NCBI GenBank assembly: GCA_910587155.1
Contig: CAJULA010000016.1
Span: 1 to 64,000 of the forward strand
Length of the DNA: 64,000 nt
Direction: 5' to 3'
DNA from: an uncultured Lachnospiraceae bacterium
Lineage (GTDB): Bacteria > Bacillota > Clostridia > Lachnospirales > Lachnospiraceae
Of this stretch, positions 1 to 7,611 are shown in pieces; within the stretch, counting starts at the first letter, position 1; each line of letters begins with the position of its first letter. The notes below the pieces were generated by a model, which ran no database searches, was not told where the DNA came from, and was given only the letters and a program-made list of their open reading frames with translations. The translations under genes were made by a program, and so were the position numbers.

Positions 1-490
1 TCCTAGCTGGTTGTTAGGAATATCAACCATAAATACATTGTAGTAGAGTTAATATCGTGATTGAAAATAAATGTGTTCGGTGGTAATTCATAATAATAGG
101 AAGAGATAGAAATGCTTTGTTTTTAAAGGTTTTTTAGGATTAAAAGGATTATGAATATCAAAAAAGTTAAAATAAAGTATAATTTTTGCAGGGAGTTCGA
201 CAATATACTTAAAAAATCAGGGTTTTGTAAGATTTTTCGAACTGTAAATCAAAGCGGAGGAATATTGAACAATATGTAAAAGTGTTGATTTTGCAGTGTA
301 TTTTAAGGGTGGGGAAATATTGTTAAAAAAATATCAATGTTCGGCGTAATTAAAATTAGTTTGCCATGCAAAGCAATTATCCTGTTTAATCTTACCATAT
401 AATGTGTTACAATACAAACAGTTCCCAGTATTGCAAAGAAAACGATATGAGTCAGTGAGCAGACTGTATGAAAAATCGGAGGTTATTATT
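1..490. other. gene-free A+T-rich left edge
   Basis: I see no credible gene here. The stretch is A+T-rich with scattered stops in all frames. A TATAAT sits at 398-403, but I find no convincing -35 element at the right distance. It probably carries the promoter and leader of the small gene starting at 491. Confidence 0.4.
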
Positions 491-763
491 ATGATGTATC
501 CATATGTTACACTTAATGATGATACAGAAATCACACATTCTGAAATGTTACCAGACGGTAGAGTAAAAGTATATATTGAAACACCAGATCTGAAAGATGG
601 TTTTCATAATGCAACATGTTATCTGCCTGATTATATGTGGGAAGACATAAACGGATATTCTGATAAGGAGATGGAGTATTTTAAAGAGTTTGTCTGTAAC
701 AATGCGCATTTAATCATAGAATTTTCCAGAGAAGGAGGTATATTAAATGCCTCAAATTTTTAG
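491..763 (+). CDS. small hypothetical protein paired with DUF4160 gene
   Basis: This is an acidic protein of 90 residues with no membrane segment. The ATG at 491 follows CGGAGG at 478-483, so I prefer it to the in-frame ATG at 404. Its last 17 bases overlap the downstream DUF4160 gene, a coupling typical of two-gene modules. I recall similar small proteins next to DUF4160 or DUF2442 genes in Firmicutes, where the pairs look like toxin-antitoxin or accessory modules, but no function is established. The role is unknown. Confidence 0.6.
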   Translation: MMYPYVTLNDDTEITHSEMLPDGRVKVYIETPDLKDGFHNATCYLPDYMWEDINGYSDKEMEYFKEFVCNNAHLIIEFSREGGILNASNF

Positions 764-1025
764 GATCGGCTCATATATTATATATTTCTGGTCAAATGAG
801 AATGATCCGCTGGAACCTGTCCATGTCCATATAGCTGAGGGAAAAGCGTCTGCTAATGCGACAAAAATCTGGATAACAAGTTCTGGTAAAGCATTGCTCT
901 GTAATAATAATTCACGTATCCAGGAAAGAATATTGAGGAATATGATACGGTATATTGAAGCGAACAGTAAAACGATTATTGATAAGTGGTATGCACAGTT
1001 CAGGCAGATCAGCTATTATTGTTAA
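747..1025 (+). CDS. DUF4160 family protein
   Basis: This 92-residue protein has the usual DUF4160 layout. An N-terminal hydrophobic strand (residues 7-15) is followed by a proline/histidine segment PVHVHIAEGKA and then a helical C-terminus. The ATG at 747 sits behind GAAGGAGGT at 731-739, inside the end of the upstream gene. DUF4160 genes are common in mobile DNA beside DUF2442-type genes. No biochemical activity is firmly assigned. Translational coupling suggests that the two products work together. Confidence 0.75.
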   Translation: MPQIFRIGSYIIYFWSNENDPLEPVHVHIAEGKASANATKIWITSSGKALLCNNNSRIQERILRNMIRYIEANSKTIIDKWYAQFRQISYYC

Positions 1026-1107
1026 AAGATTAATCAATCTCAAAGTATTCAAGAATTAAAAATAAAGAATCTGTTATTTTCTTGTAAGACATTGGAGAAA
1101 TAATTAA

Positions 1108-1995
1108 ATGGGTTATCATGATATTTTTACAAATAAAGAGTTTATAAAGCAGGTGCAGACCATGCAAAGGGTTGCCACTATGATTGATACTCCCGCAATA
1201 CAGGAAGCCATTCATGTAGCAGGAAGCCCGACTGTTCAACAAGCATATCAATCAACGCATACAGTAGAAAAAGCAATGGAACCGATTCGGGAAATGTATG
1301 TGCGGATTCAGGAAATGTTGCAACCGGTATTGGAAAGGACACAGTTAATCAGACAGATACATGAGAATTATCATTTGAGTACTTCTTTTCAGCAGTCAGC
1401 CAGTATATTAAGCAACTATCATCTGATGAATTGCTGTCCTGATGATTTATCAGATGATGAAGTATCAGAAAATAAAGAAGCTAACAGGAAAATCGTTACG
1501 GAGATTTTCAGGGCGGATGAAGAAAATGATGCCAATATACATAAAAAAGATACTGCCATTATTACATTGTCTCCGATCAATGATACCATATTGAAATATT
1601 TGTCTGAAAATCCAATGGCATTGTACCAATTAACGAGTAGAAAATTTGAAGAAGTTATGGCAGAAATATATAACAGGCTCGGATATAAAATAGAACTTAC
1701 AAAGGCCACCAGGGACGGCGGAAAGGATATAATTCTCAGAAAGCCCGATATATTGGGGGACTTTATCTATTATGTGGAATGTAAGAAATATGCATCGGAT
1801 AATCCCATAGGCGTTGGAATAGTACGTGAGTTTTCCAGTGTTATTAACTGGGACAAGGTTAATGGAGGAATTATAGCCACAACGTCATATTTTGCAAAAG
1901 ATGCAAAGAAGCTGATCCTGGATTATAATTTGGGTTTTCAAATACAGATGCATGATTATGGTAAGATACAGGAATTGTTAAATCGGGTTGTATAA
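1108..1995 (+). CDS. Mrr-like restriction endonuclease family protein
   Basis: This protein of 295 residues has a C-terminal nuclease domain (about 175-290) of the Mrr/PD-(D/E)xK type. TRDGGKDI places the catalytic Asp at about 203, and YYVECKKY gives Glu224 and Lys226. The domain starts with the usual FEEVMAEIYNRLGY helix. The N-terminal 170 residues are helical and unfamiliar, perhaps target-sensing or oligomerising. Mrr enzymes cleave modified DNA, and the family is also found in phage defence. It stands alone without a methylase, which fits a type IV-style system. The fold is clear; the target is unknown. Confidence 0.8.
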   Translation: MGYHDIFTNKEFIKQVQTMQRVATMIDTPAIQEAIHVAGSPTVQQAYQSTHTVEKAMEPIREMYVRIQEMLQPVLERTQLIRQIHENYHLSTSFQQSASILSNYHLMNCCPDDLSDDEVSENKEANRKIVTEIFRADEENDANIHKKDTAIITLSPINDTILKYLSENPMALYQLTSRKFEEVMAEIYNRLGYKIELTKATRDGGKDIILRKPDILGDFIYYVECKKYASDNPIGVGIVREFSSVINWDKVNGGIIATTSYFAKDAKKLILDYNLGFQIQMHDYGKIQELLNRVV

Positions 1996-2447
1996 TAAAG
2001 TTGCGTGACTGAATATAACGAAAATAAGCTATATTTTACACTCCCATTTGCATAAATCATTGAAAAATAGGTATTTCTTGATGGGGATCATATGGGAAGT
2101 ATTGATTTTACTGGATTCTTTGCAAAAATCATACTAAAAATGTGCCATTTAAGGCTATTTGTGGAACCATAAAAATGAAAGCCAGTCATAATTGCGGCGA
2201 GGGTGTAATTAGTTTTGTGTCTTTGAGATTCTATTTACCTATAATTTCCAGCATAGGCCATTGCCAGAATTTCCAGTATTTACAAGGATTTGTGGGCTCT
2301 GCCCACACCCGGCCTCCGGAATAAGGATAAAGGTCATAGACACAAAAATAAGAACACTACCATTGCGGCTGGCTTTTGGGGTTAGATGAATTGTTTCATT
2401 GAATGCCATCTACATCTTGATTTATAGAAAGTATGTTTTCATCTTCA
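1996..2447. other. intergenic stretch with one hairpin
   Basis: There is no convincing gene. A perfect 6-bp hairpin (GTGGGC at 2292-2297, GCCCAC at 2301-2306) lies in the middle, within a G+C-richer patch that may be old transposon debris. A 60-codon open frame at 2142-2324 has no ribosome site or recognisable sequence. Confidence 0.35.
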
Positions 2448-2906
2448 TTATATGTAACGGTCACTCCATTTAATTACTCCATTTAATTGATTTAGTATTT
2501 CTTCTGGATAATAGTTAATCCCATTAATGACTATAATCGGATATTTATCATTCAAATTTTCTTTTTCGCCGTTTGATAATAATTCGTAATTTTCATATTT
2601 TCGATCTGGCATTAATTCTGCGTTTGATAACATTTTTTGATTTGCCTGTTCCAATTCATCTATTTTATTATTAAGTATTTTTCTATCTTCTTCAATATTA
2701 ATAATATCATCTTCAGAATATGTTTGTACTGTTCCATCCCTAAATGTAACAGACATAAAATTTGAATTGGCATTTTGATTAATATTACTATTAATCATTG
2801 TTGATATTATATTACTTCCAACCGACAATCCAATAATACCTACAATTAAAGAAGAACATGCAGGAATTATAGCGGTTATCAATGCATTTTTTGTAGATGT
2901 TTTCAT
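2448..2906 (-). CDS. hypothetical membrane-anchored protein
   Basis: This protein of 152 residues begins with a short cytoplasmic tail and one hydrophobic segment (about 8-30). An Asn-rich linker, a predicted coiled coil (about 72-98) and a polar C-terminal domain follow. AGAGGAAT stands just before the ATG. A 13-base direct repeat (ACTCCATTTAATT twice, about 2463-2488) lies in the last codons, so the C-terminus may have been altered by duplication. I do not recognise the family. Its orientation opposes its neighbours and suggests an independent cargo gene. Confidence 0.6.
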   Translation of the reverse strand: MKTSTKNALITAIIPACSSLIVGIIGLSVGSNIISTMINSNINQNANSNFMSVTFRDGTVQTYSEDDIINIEEDRKILNNKIDELEQANQKMLSNAELMPDRKYENYELLSNGEKENLNDKYPIIVINGINYYPEEILNQLNGVIKWSDRYI

Positions 2907-2987
2907 AAATATTCCTCTTTAAATTTTATTGATGTTTAAATTTTACTACAGCAAACGACATTTTACAATAAATTCCATTAAAATACT

Positions 2988-3056
2988 ACACATATCGTCT
3001 AACGGTAAGATATTCGATTCCACTCGAAAATGAAAGTCCGACTCTTTCTATGGGTT
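2988..3056 (+). tRNA. degenerate tRNA-Gly(UCC)-like gene
   Basis: A cloverleaf can be drawn by hand. The acceptor ACACATA (2988-2994) pairs with TATGGGT (3049-3055) with one A-G mismatch. The D-arm GTCT/AGAT (2997-3011) has loop AACGGTA with the invariant GG. The anticodon stem TTCGA/TCGAA (3013-3028) is perfect, but its loop TTCCAC has only six bases. The T-arm GAAAG/CTTTC (3032-3048) has loop TCCGACT. If T3018 is position 33 the anticodon is UCC (glycine). Oddities are the short anticodon loop, a three-base variable region, and C instead of T at position 55. It could be a decaying, phage-type or non-proteinogenic tRNA. No CCA is encoded. Confidence 0.5.
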
Positions 3057-3059
3057 TTC

Positions 3060-3085
3060 AGACAGTCATCACGACTGTCTTTTTT
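3060..3085 (+). terminator. intrinsic terminator after the tRNA-like gene
   Basis: GACAGTC and GACTGTC form a perfect 7-bp stem around ATCAC and are followed by six T. It starts four bases after the tRNA-like structure, which argues that the tRNA-like sequence is a transcription unit. Confidence 0.8.
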
Positions 3086-3126
3086 GATTGAACAAATAAT
3101 TTTGAAAATGAAAGGATGGTGGCAAC

Positions 3127-3249
3127 ATGCCAAGGAAAAAATCGCAATCATTTGGCAATAAACCGTTGCCAGACAATCAGCAAAAAGGGAAAAAGGTAGA
3201 CTTCTATTATAGTAGCTCCCATTTTGGAGAATTTTACACAACTGTATGA
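3127..3249 (+). CDS. possible 40-residue basic ORF
   Basis: The ATG at 3127 lies 10 bases behind AAAGGATGG and opens 40 codons ending TGA at 3247-3249. The first half is strongly basic (MPRKKSQ, KGKK) and the end is aromatic (DFYYSSSHFGEFY). No family is recognised. It sits between a terminator and the next promoter, so expression is doubtful. Confidence 0.25.
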   Translation: MPRKKSQSFGNKPLPDNQQKGKKVDFYYSSSHFGEFYTTV

Positions 3250-3299
3250 TTTCATTGACAGGCAAATAATACACTGAAAAAAATTAAAATGAAACCTTC

Positions 3300-3339
3300 T
3301 TGACAATATATACAAATCAAGATATAATATGACTATATC
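3300..3339 (+). promoter_or_regulatory. promoter and operator of the Phd/YefM-type TA operon
   Basis: TTGACA (3300-3305) and TATAAT (3323-3328) are separated by 17 bases, a consensus sigma-A promoter. An inverted repeat GATATA (3321-3326)/TATATC (3334-3339) overlaps the -10 and is the likely operator for autorepression by the antitoxin. Confidence 0.8.
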
Positions 3340-3357
3340 AAAAACAGGAGGAATACA

Positions 3358-3639
3358 ATGGAAGCAATCAGACCGTCTTCAGATTTAAGAAATCATTATA
3401 ATGAAATATCCAGGCAATGCCATGAAGAAAGAAAACCCGTGATCATTACGGTGAATGGAAGAGGGGATACAGCAATATTAGGGTTACAGGATTATTACCA
3501 GATGAAATCAGAACTTGAATTATTGCGTACCTTGTCAGAAGCAGAAGAAGATGTTGCAAACGGAAGAGTGGCACCAATTCAGAGCACATTTGATGATATA
3601 CGTAAGTCACTTTTAGAGAGGAAGTCCAATGAAGTATAA
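3358..3639 (+). CDS. type II antitoxin, Phd/YefM family
   Basis: This antitoxin of 93 residues has the Phd/YefM start pattern. An N-terminal DNA-binding half contains SSDLRNHYNEIS and KPVIITVNGRGDTAILG, followed by an acidic toxin-binding tail. AGGAGG (3346-3351) precedes the ATG. The gene overlaps the toxin by 11 bases. It should neutralise the RelE/ParE-like toxin encoded next and repress its own promoter through the inverted repeat at -10. It lies in the accessory region, where such modules stabilise mobile DNA. Confidence 0.9.
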   Translation: MEAIRPSSDLRNHYNEISRQCHEERKPVIITVNGRGDTAILGLQDYYQMKSELELLRTLSEAEEDVANGRVAPIQSTFDDIRKSLLERKSNEV

Positions 3640-3940
3640 AATTATCAGGACGGATAAAGCGGATGAGCAGTTAAGGGAGATCATCTTTTATATTGCGGAT
3701 GATTCCGGGAGTATAGATATTGCACTGAATTATCTGGATAAGATTGAAACCGCTATAAAGTATTTAGAAGATTTCCCCATGTCCGGGAACATTCCGAGGT
3801 ATTCTATATTAAGAAAGCAGGGATACAGAGTTCTTATTGTAGAAAGGCATCTTGTTTTCTACAAGATAAATGAGGATGATAAGATAGTTACCATATATGC
3901 GGTTGTAGATAGCAGACAGGAATATAAAAATATGATATAG
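3629..3940 (+). CDS. type II toxin, RelE/ParE family
   Basis: This 103-residue protein matches the RelE/ParE fold. It has an N-terminal strand (KYKIIRTDKADEQLREI), two helices, and a C-terminal sheet with RVLIVERHLVFYKI and VTIYAVVDSRQEY. The family either cleaves mRNA on the ribosome or inhibits gyrase. The residues visible here do not settle which. ATG 3629 lies inside the antitoxin gene, so the two are translationally coupled. The pair is complete and looks functional. Confidence 0.88.
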   Translation: MKYKIIRTDKADEQLREIIFYIADDSGSIDIALNYLDKIETAIKYLEDFPMSGNIPRYSILRKQGYRVLIVERHLVFYKINEDDKIVTIYAVVDSRQEYKNMI

Positions 3941-3997
3941 AAACTTGGCAAAATCTTAATTTTATCCAACACGTCGATCAAATTAACATCAAAAACC

Positions 3998-4037
3998 AAA
4001 ACTACCAATGTATTTAAAACATACAGAGGTAGTTTTT
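3998..4037 (+). terminator. terminator of the TA operon
   Basis: AAAACTACC (3998-4006) pairs with GGTAGTTTT (4029-4036). An inner TGTAT/ATACA stem supports it, and a T-run follows. The leading A-run means it may also work in the other direction. Confidence 0.7.
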
Positions 4038-4586
4038 TCTTTCCAATCCATGCCCATAATTCAAATAAATGCCAAACACAAGTTCGAAAAAGCTATTGAC
4101 AAATACAAACATTAGTTCTATACTTAAATTTATCAACTAAATTCAAAAGACCTATCCAGGATCATGCTAACGGTGTTGGCGCACCTCTGATAATGGACAA
4201 GTCTTTATACATACACACAAATTCGTTGCCGAAATGGCTAGAATTTGAGCGAGCAAAAACGCTCATACATATTATTACATGTCTTTTGGCAATTTTCAAG
4301 CGTTTTCTGCATGTTTTCCATTTATAATTGTAGTTTTATATAGGAACATTTTTGATTTCTCACAATTTTAATAAGAAAATGGAGAAGGACTTATTATCTG
4401 TATGATATTAGGTTTTATTAAATAGATTTTTGTGCAAATAATTTGTCAATGAAATGTGTCTTTCAATAGTTGAAGGATATGCACTATAAACATGCCTTGT
4501 GACGCTGTATTTCGACCATATAGTTCTGTGTAGTGTTAAGAGACTTATTTGGGTAAATGGGAGTGTTACAGGGACGAGCAGAAAAT
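4038..4586. other. intergenic, no gene seen
   Basis: About 550 bases lie between two toxin-antitoxin operons. Only a short hairpin GAGCG/CGCTC near 4250-4270 stands out, without a T-run. I see no open frame with a ribosome site. It may be debris from earlier insertions. Confidence 0.4.
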
Positions 4587-4611
4587 AGCCCTCCATATTT
4601 TTAGAAGGGCT
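4587..4611 (-). terminator. terminator of the RelB/DinJ-type TA operon
   Basis: AGCCCT (4587-4592) and AGGGCT (4606-4611) form the stem. Read on the minus strand, ATTTTC follows, a weak T-tract just downstream of the toxin stop codon. Confidence 0.5.
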
Positions 4612-4616
4612 GAGAA

Positions 4617-4952
4617 TTATTCCATATCCATTTGTGATAACTGGCGTAGCTGATTACGTTTTTCGTAGATTAAAGCTATTACTTGAACTTTCATATTGGC
4701 GTCATCAATCCAGAAATAAATGAGGAAATTCTTAACTGGTAAATGGCGTATTCCTTTTGTATGCCAAGGCTCTTCGTCAATCAGTGCTATACGCTGTGGA
4801 TAATGTGAAAGTGATGCAATGGAATTTTCCAGTGTATCCAGTAACTGAAGGGCAGCATCGGGAGCTTTTAATTCATGGGTAACATAGGATATAGTTTCCT
4901 GAATCTGTTCCTCTGCATGGGAGGTAATTTTTACAGTGTAAATTTTATCCAT
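4617..4952 (-). CDS. type II toxin, RelE/ParE family
   Basis: This toxin of 111 residues has the RelE/ParE layout: YTVKITSHAEEQIQETISYV, a central helix pair, and a C-terminal sheet with LPVKNFLIYFWIDD and VIALIYEKRNQ. Its start codon overlaps the stop of the antitoxin gene by one base (TAATG arrangement). It should inhibit translation or gyrase when the antitoxin is degraded. It is distinct in sequence from the toxin at 3629-3940, so the two loci are not a duplication. Confidence 0.87.
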   Translation of the reverse strand: MDKIYTVKITSHAEEQIQETISYVTHELKAPDAALQLLDTLENSIASLSHYPQRIALIDEEPWHTKGIRHLPVKNFLIYFWIDDANMKVQVIALIYEKRNQLRQLSQMDME

Positions 4953-5254
4953 TATTGTATCTCCCGCCTTAAATCTGCAAATACATCAGTAACAGGGCGT
5001 GATTGATCAGCTTTAGCTTGTAATAAGCCTTTTTCCATTATGGAGTTAAATTCCTCTGTAGTCATGGAATCCAGTGTAACAGGTTCTTTCGGCAATGACA
5101 GGGAAAAAGGAATGCTTTTGGTCATTATAATCTGTTTATATAATGCATTGATAACAACAGAAGCAGGCAGTCCGAGTTTTGACATAATAGATTCTGCCTG
5201 TTCCTTTACTTCTGGTTCGACACGTGCAAGTACATTTGCGCTTTTTGTAGCCAT
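4952..5254 (-). CDS. type II antitoxin, RelB/DinJ family
   Basis: This is a 100-residue RelB/DinJ-type protein. The N-terminal ribbon-helix-helix reads ANVLARVEPEVKEQAESIM and LGLPASVVINALYKQI, the DinJ hallmark. The segment IPFSLSLP follows, and then an acidic toxin-binding tail. It neutralises the toxin encoded immediately downstream and probably represses the operon through the palindrome at 5287-5304. AAGAAGGATGG lies before the start. Confidence 0.9.
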   Translation of the reverse strand: MATKSANVLARVEPEVKEQAESIMSKLGLPASVVINALYKQIIMTKSIPFSLSLPKEPVTLDSMTTEEFNSIMEKGLLQAKADQSRPVTDVFADLRREIQ

Positions 5255-5285
5255 AAGAATACCATCCTTCTTTTTATTTGAGATT

Positions 5286-5314
5286 ATTATACACTATTGT
5301 ATAACAATTAGCAA
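5286..5314 (-). promoter_or_regulatory. promoter/operator of the RelB/DinJ TA operon
   Basis: On the minus strand TTGCTA (5309-5314) and TATAAT (5286-5291) are 17 bases apart. A perfect inverted repeat TTATACA-CTAT-TGTATAA (5287-5304) covers the -10 and spacer and is a likely antitoxin operator. Confidence 0.75.
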
Positions 5315-5348
5315 TACAAAATGCAAAAATTCGAAACTTCGTGCATTG

Positions 5349-5624
5349 ATATCAAATGATTTTGGGCGACGAAAGAATGATCCAGCTAAAGATAGGAAGG
5401 CATTGGAGACTTATGTTGAGTTAAAAGGATATAAAAACGGAGAACATGGAGACAAGCTATGCCAAAATGGCACAGCTAAATCATCTCTTGATGAGATTGC
5501 AAAAGAACTCAATATGTCTAAGCGTAATCTCCAAAGAGCTTTGCGTATAGAGCGTAATCTTACTGATTCAATGAAAGAATTAAGTGTTTGGGCGAATATA
5601 TATAGTTTTGTGATTGTGTGTTGA
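5349..5624 (+). pseudogene. remnant of a ParB-like/HTH protein gene
   Basis: From about 5349 one frame encodes NDFGRRKNDPAKDRKALE and then a helix-turn-helix stretch SSLDEIAKELNMSKRNLQRAL and IERNLTDSMKEL. This resembles the central DNA-binding part of ParB-type proteins carried by phages and conjugative elements. The N-terminal nuclease/CTPase-like part is missing, there is no proper start, and the last dozen codons diverge. I read it as a fragment left by deletion, next to the promoter of the TA operon. Confidence 0.55.
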
Positions 5625-5674
5625 TTATGTGATGGTGTATAATATTCTTAAATTTAATGGGTAGGGGATATTAT

Positions 5675-6453
5675 ATGGATAAGAAAGAGACAAGTATAGC
5701 AGTTATAAATATGATGTTAATGAAATATAATCTGTATCCTTTCATATCTGAATTTTGTGATAAGATAGAAATTACTGAAAGTGATTGTTTTTATGATAGC
5801 ATTATGCGATATACCGGAACAGAAAGGCAAAGAGAGAAAGTAATGCTATGTAAAGAACAATTTGAGTACATAGATGCAACAATTCTTATGCCACAGACTA
5901 AAAATAAAACAGCGTACATTTTGTTAAAAACTGATTTGTCATTAGAAGCATCAATTAGAAAAATAATACATGAACTGATTCATTTGGTTCATAGGTGTAT
6001 TATAACAAAGAACCTGACGTTGCCTAATTTACATGAGATTGAGGAACAAGGTGATTATAAACTGTTTTATTATTTTGACGAATTTTTAACAAAGAAAAAA
6101 GAAATTAGCATTTATTATGATTTACTCCACAAAAATAAAAAGATTGTTGATGATGACGTATATATAAATACTATGGCTAAAAGTTTGAACTTGCCAAAGA
6201 ATCGTCAAATATTTTGGAATTTATGCGTGATGAATTATTTGCGATAGCCGAAACTATGGCATATATTAGTATTTTTCCTAATATTTTTCCTAATAATTTT
6301 ATTGAAAATCAAGCTAATATAAAAGATATTGAGGATATTACCAAAATACTGATTAAATTTGATTCTATTGATGCTTTTCTAAATAATTTATCTGAATTTG
6401 AAGCAACAATAGAAATGCTAGAGAATTATTATTATACCAGCCATCAAAATTAA
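5675..6453 (+). pseudogene. HExxH metallopeptidase-like protein, frameshifted
   Basis: The ATG at 5675 follows AGGGGAT. The first frame runs to 6247 and contains IHELIHLVHR, an HExxH zinc-binding motif at about residues 105-110 from this start. Near 6210 the coherent reading moves to another frame (FMRDELFAIAETMAYISIF and on to 6453). One missing G in ATATTTTGGAA would restore a single protein of about 258 residues. The family resembles small Zn-peptidases found with phage repressors (ImmA/IrrE-like), but that link is tentative. It is either an inactivated gene or a -1 frameshift product. Confidence 0.55.
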
Positions 6454-6473
6454 AATGGTGGCTGGTATTTTTA
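6435..6473 (+). terminator. terminator after the metallopeptidase-like gene
   Basis: TACCAGCCA (6435-6443) and TGGCTGGTA (6459-6467) form a perfect 9-bp stem followed by TTTTTA. The stop codon of the second frame lies in the loop. Confidence 0.85.
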
Positions 6474-6478
6474 TACAC

Positions 6479-6530
6479 TTGACGTACAAACATATATTCG
6501 GTATAATTGCATACACAGAACATATGTTTG
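6479..6530 (+). promoter_or_regulatory. phage-type promoter with paired operator-like motifs
   Basis: TTGACG (6479-6484) and TATAAT (6502-6507) with a 17-base spacer make a strong promoter. A 14-base motif occurs in the spacer (6487-6500, minus orientation) and again downstream (6517-6530, plus orientation), with 12 of 14 bases alike and centres 30 bp apart. The downstream copy, AGAACATATGTTTG, resembles Gram-positive LexA/DinR boxes (CGAAC-N4-GTTCG). The arrangement fits repression by LexA or a phage repressor. Confidence 0.6.
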
Positions 6531-6969
6531 ATGAAGTAACACAACAATTCATCGTATTGGCAGTACAAGAATTGCGAAAGTTTGGATGTGCAAAATTTGC
6601 ATATCCGAAAATTGTAACAATTAACATACAACACACAGATTCAAAATTTCATTAGTAAGTGAAAATTTAATAGTGAGTAAGATATTGTTTATGGATTTAG
6701 AGCAGTTTCAGAAATGGGATTGCTTTAGGTTTTATTTTTGTTACGGATTTTTTGATTATTTCTAATTTTTCATTGTTTTTGTGATTTTATATGTTTTTCG
6801 CAAGTTTGAGAAAAATGTGTGGGTTGGATAGAGAAGTAGAGAGTACAAGTAAATAATAAAATTTTTCATCTTTTTAGAAAAATTAGAAAAACCTTATTAT
6901 TTATACTTTGTAAAAAAATAGAGAAACAGGAAGTAGAAAGCAATAAAAAAATGAAAGGAGACAAATATT
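6531..6969. other. long A+T-rich leader region
   Basis: The transcript from the promoter at 6479-6507 would run through this stretch. A possible 43-codon frame (ATG 6524 to TAG 6655) has no ribosome site. The rest is T- and A-rich with no recognisable gene up to the AGGAG before 6970. Confidence 0.35.
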
Positions 6970-7390
6970 ATGAGTAATTTAAAAGCAAACAGGGTTATTG
7001 CACTTAAACAGGTGGGAGTTAATAAGAAGTAGGTCGAAGAGTATCGTAAATCAAGTAGAAAATTTTGTACAGTATAGAGGGAGAGAAGGTAAATTGATTA
7101 CGCAAGAATTATTAGAAGAAGTAAAAATTCTTGCGGATATACGCAGAAATATGGGAGTAGAAATTTTGGGCGTGCTTTTTGAGGATAATCTTATCGTGAC
7201 ATTTATTTTTTACGTTAATGACGATCCCAAAGATGCTTTTTATGAAAAGAACTGCTTTATGAGTTCATCTGATTTTGAAAAAGAAGTTGATAGGCAGATT
7301 GCGCCTATTTTTATTCCAGATACGGAAGCACCGAAACATGTGATTTACAAGGGTGGTCATGAATTAGAAATTTATTCAGTTAATGAATAA
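6970..7390 (+). pseudogene. small phage-type protein with early frame break
   Basis: The best start is ATG 6970, behind GAAAGGAGA, but this frame meets TAG at 7030 after 20 codons. A second frame is open from about 6998 (TTG) to TAA 7390 and encodes about 120 coherent residues, with LITQELLEEVKILADIRRN, LIVTFIFYVNDDP and a C-terminal HVIYKGGHELEIY. The two parts probably belonged to one gene of about 135 codons joined by a 1-base change near 7000-7030. Alternatively the TTG start is used after coupled translation. I recognise no family. Confidence 0.45.
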
Positions 7391-7611
7391 GTAATGGGGA
7401 ATATAACAGTAAACCAATAATAATAGACATCTCTACCTAATGAAAATGAAAAGAGAAGTAGATTGTGATATGCAGATTTATGATGTAGTTATAAAAATGG
7501 AGGATAAGGATATGAAAAATATAAATTCACCGCCAATATGAATTAGAAAATTGGAAAAGTGAGCAGAGAAAGTATTAATATCAAATATTTTAAAATTTGG
7601 AGGATATGAAA
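7391..7611. other. intergenic with a possible 33-codon ORF
   Basis: A frame from ATG 7440 to TGA 7541 encodes a short acidic peptide (MKMKREVDCD...). It contains GGAGGATAAGGATATG, which looks like a ribosome site for a further nine-codon frame. Both look like remnants of a small phage gene. Confidence 0.25.

Noticed and set aside
2142..2324. 60-codon open frame
   Set aside because: No ribosome site and no protein-like pattern; it covers a hairpin and debris.
2988..3056. tRNA-like gene as the amber suppressor for the TAG codons
   Set aside because: The readable anticodon is UCC, not CUA, so it cannot explain TAG readthrough.
5040..5348. N-terminal half of the 194-codon frame starting at 5040
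   Set aside because: It lies opposite the RelB/DinJ gene and its promoter; only the part after about 5349 looks like protein.
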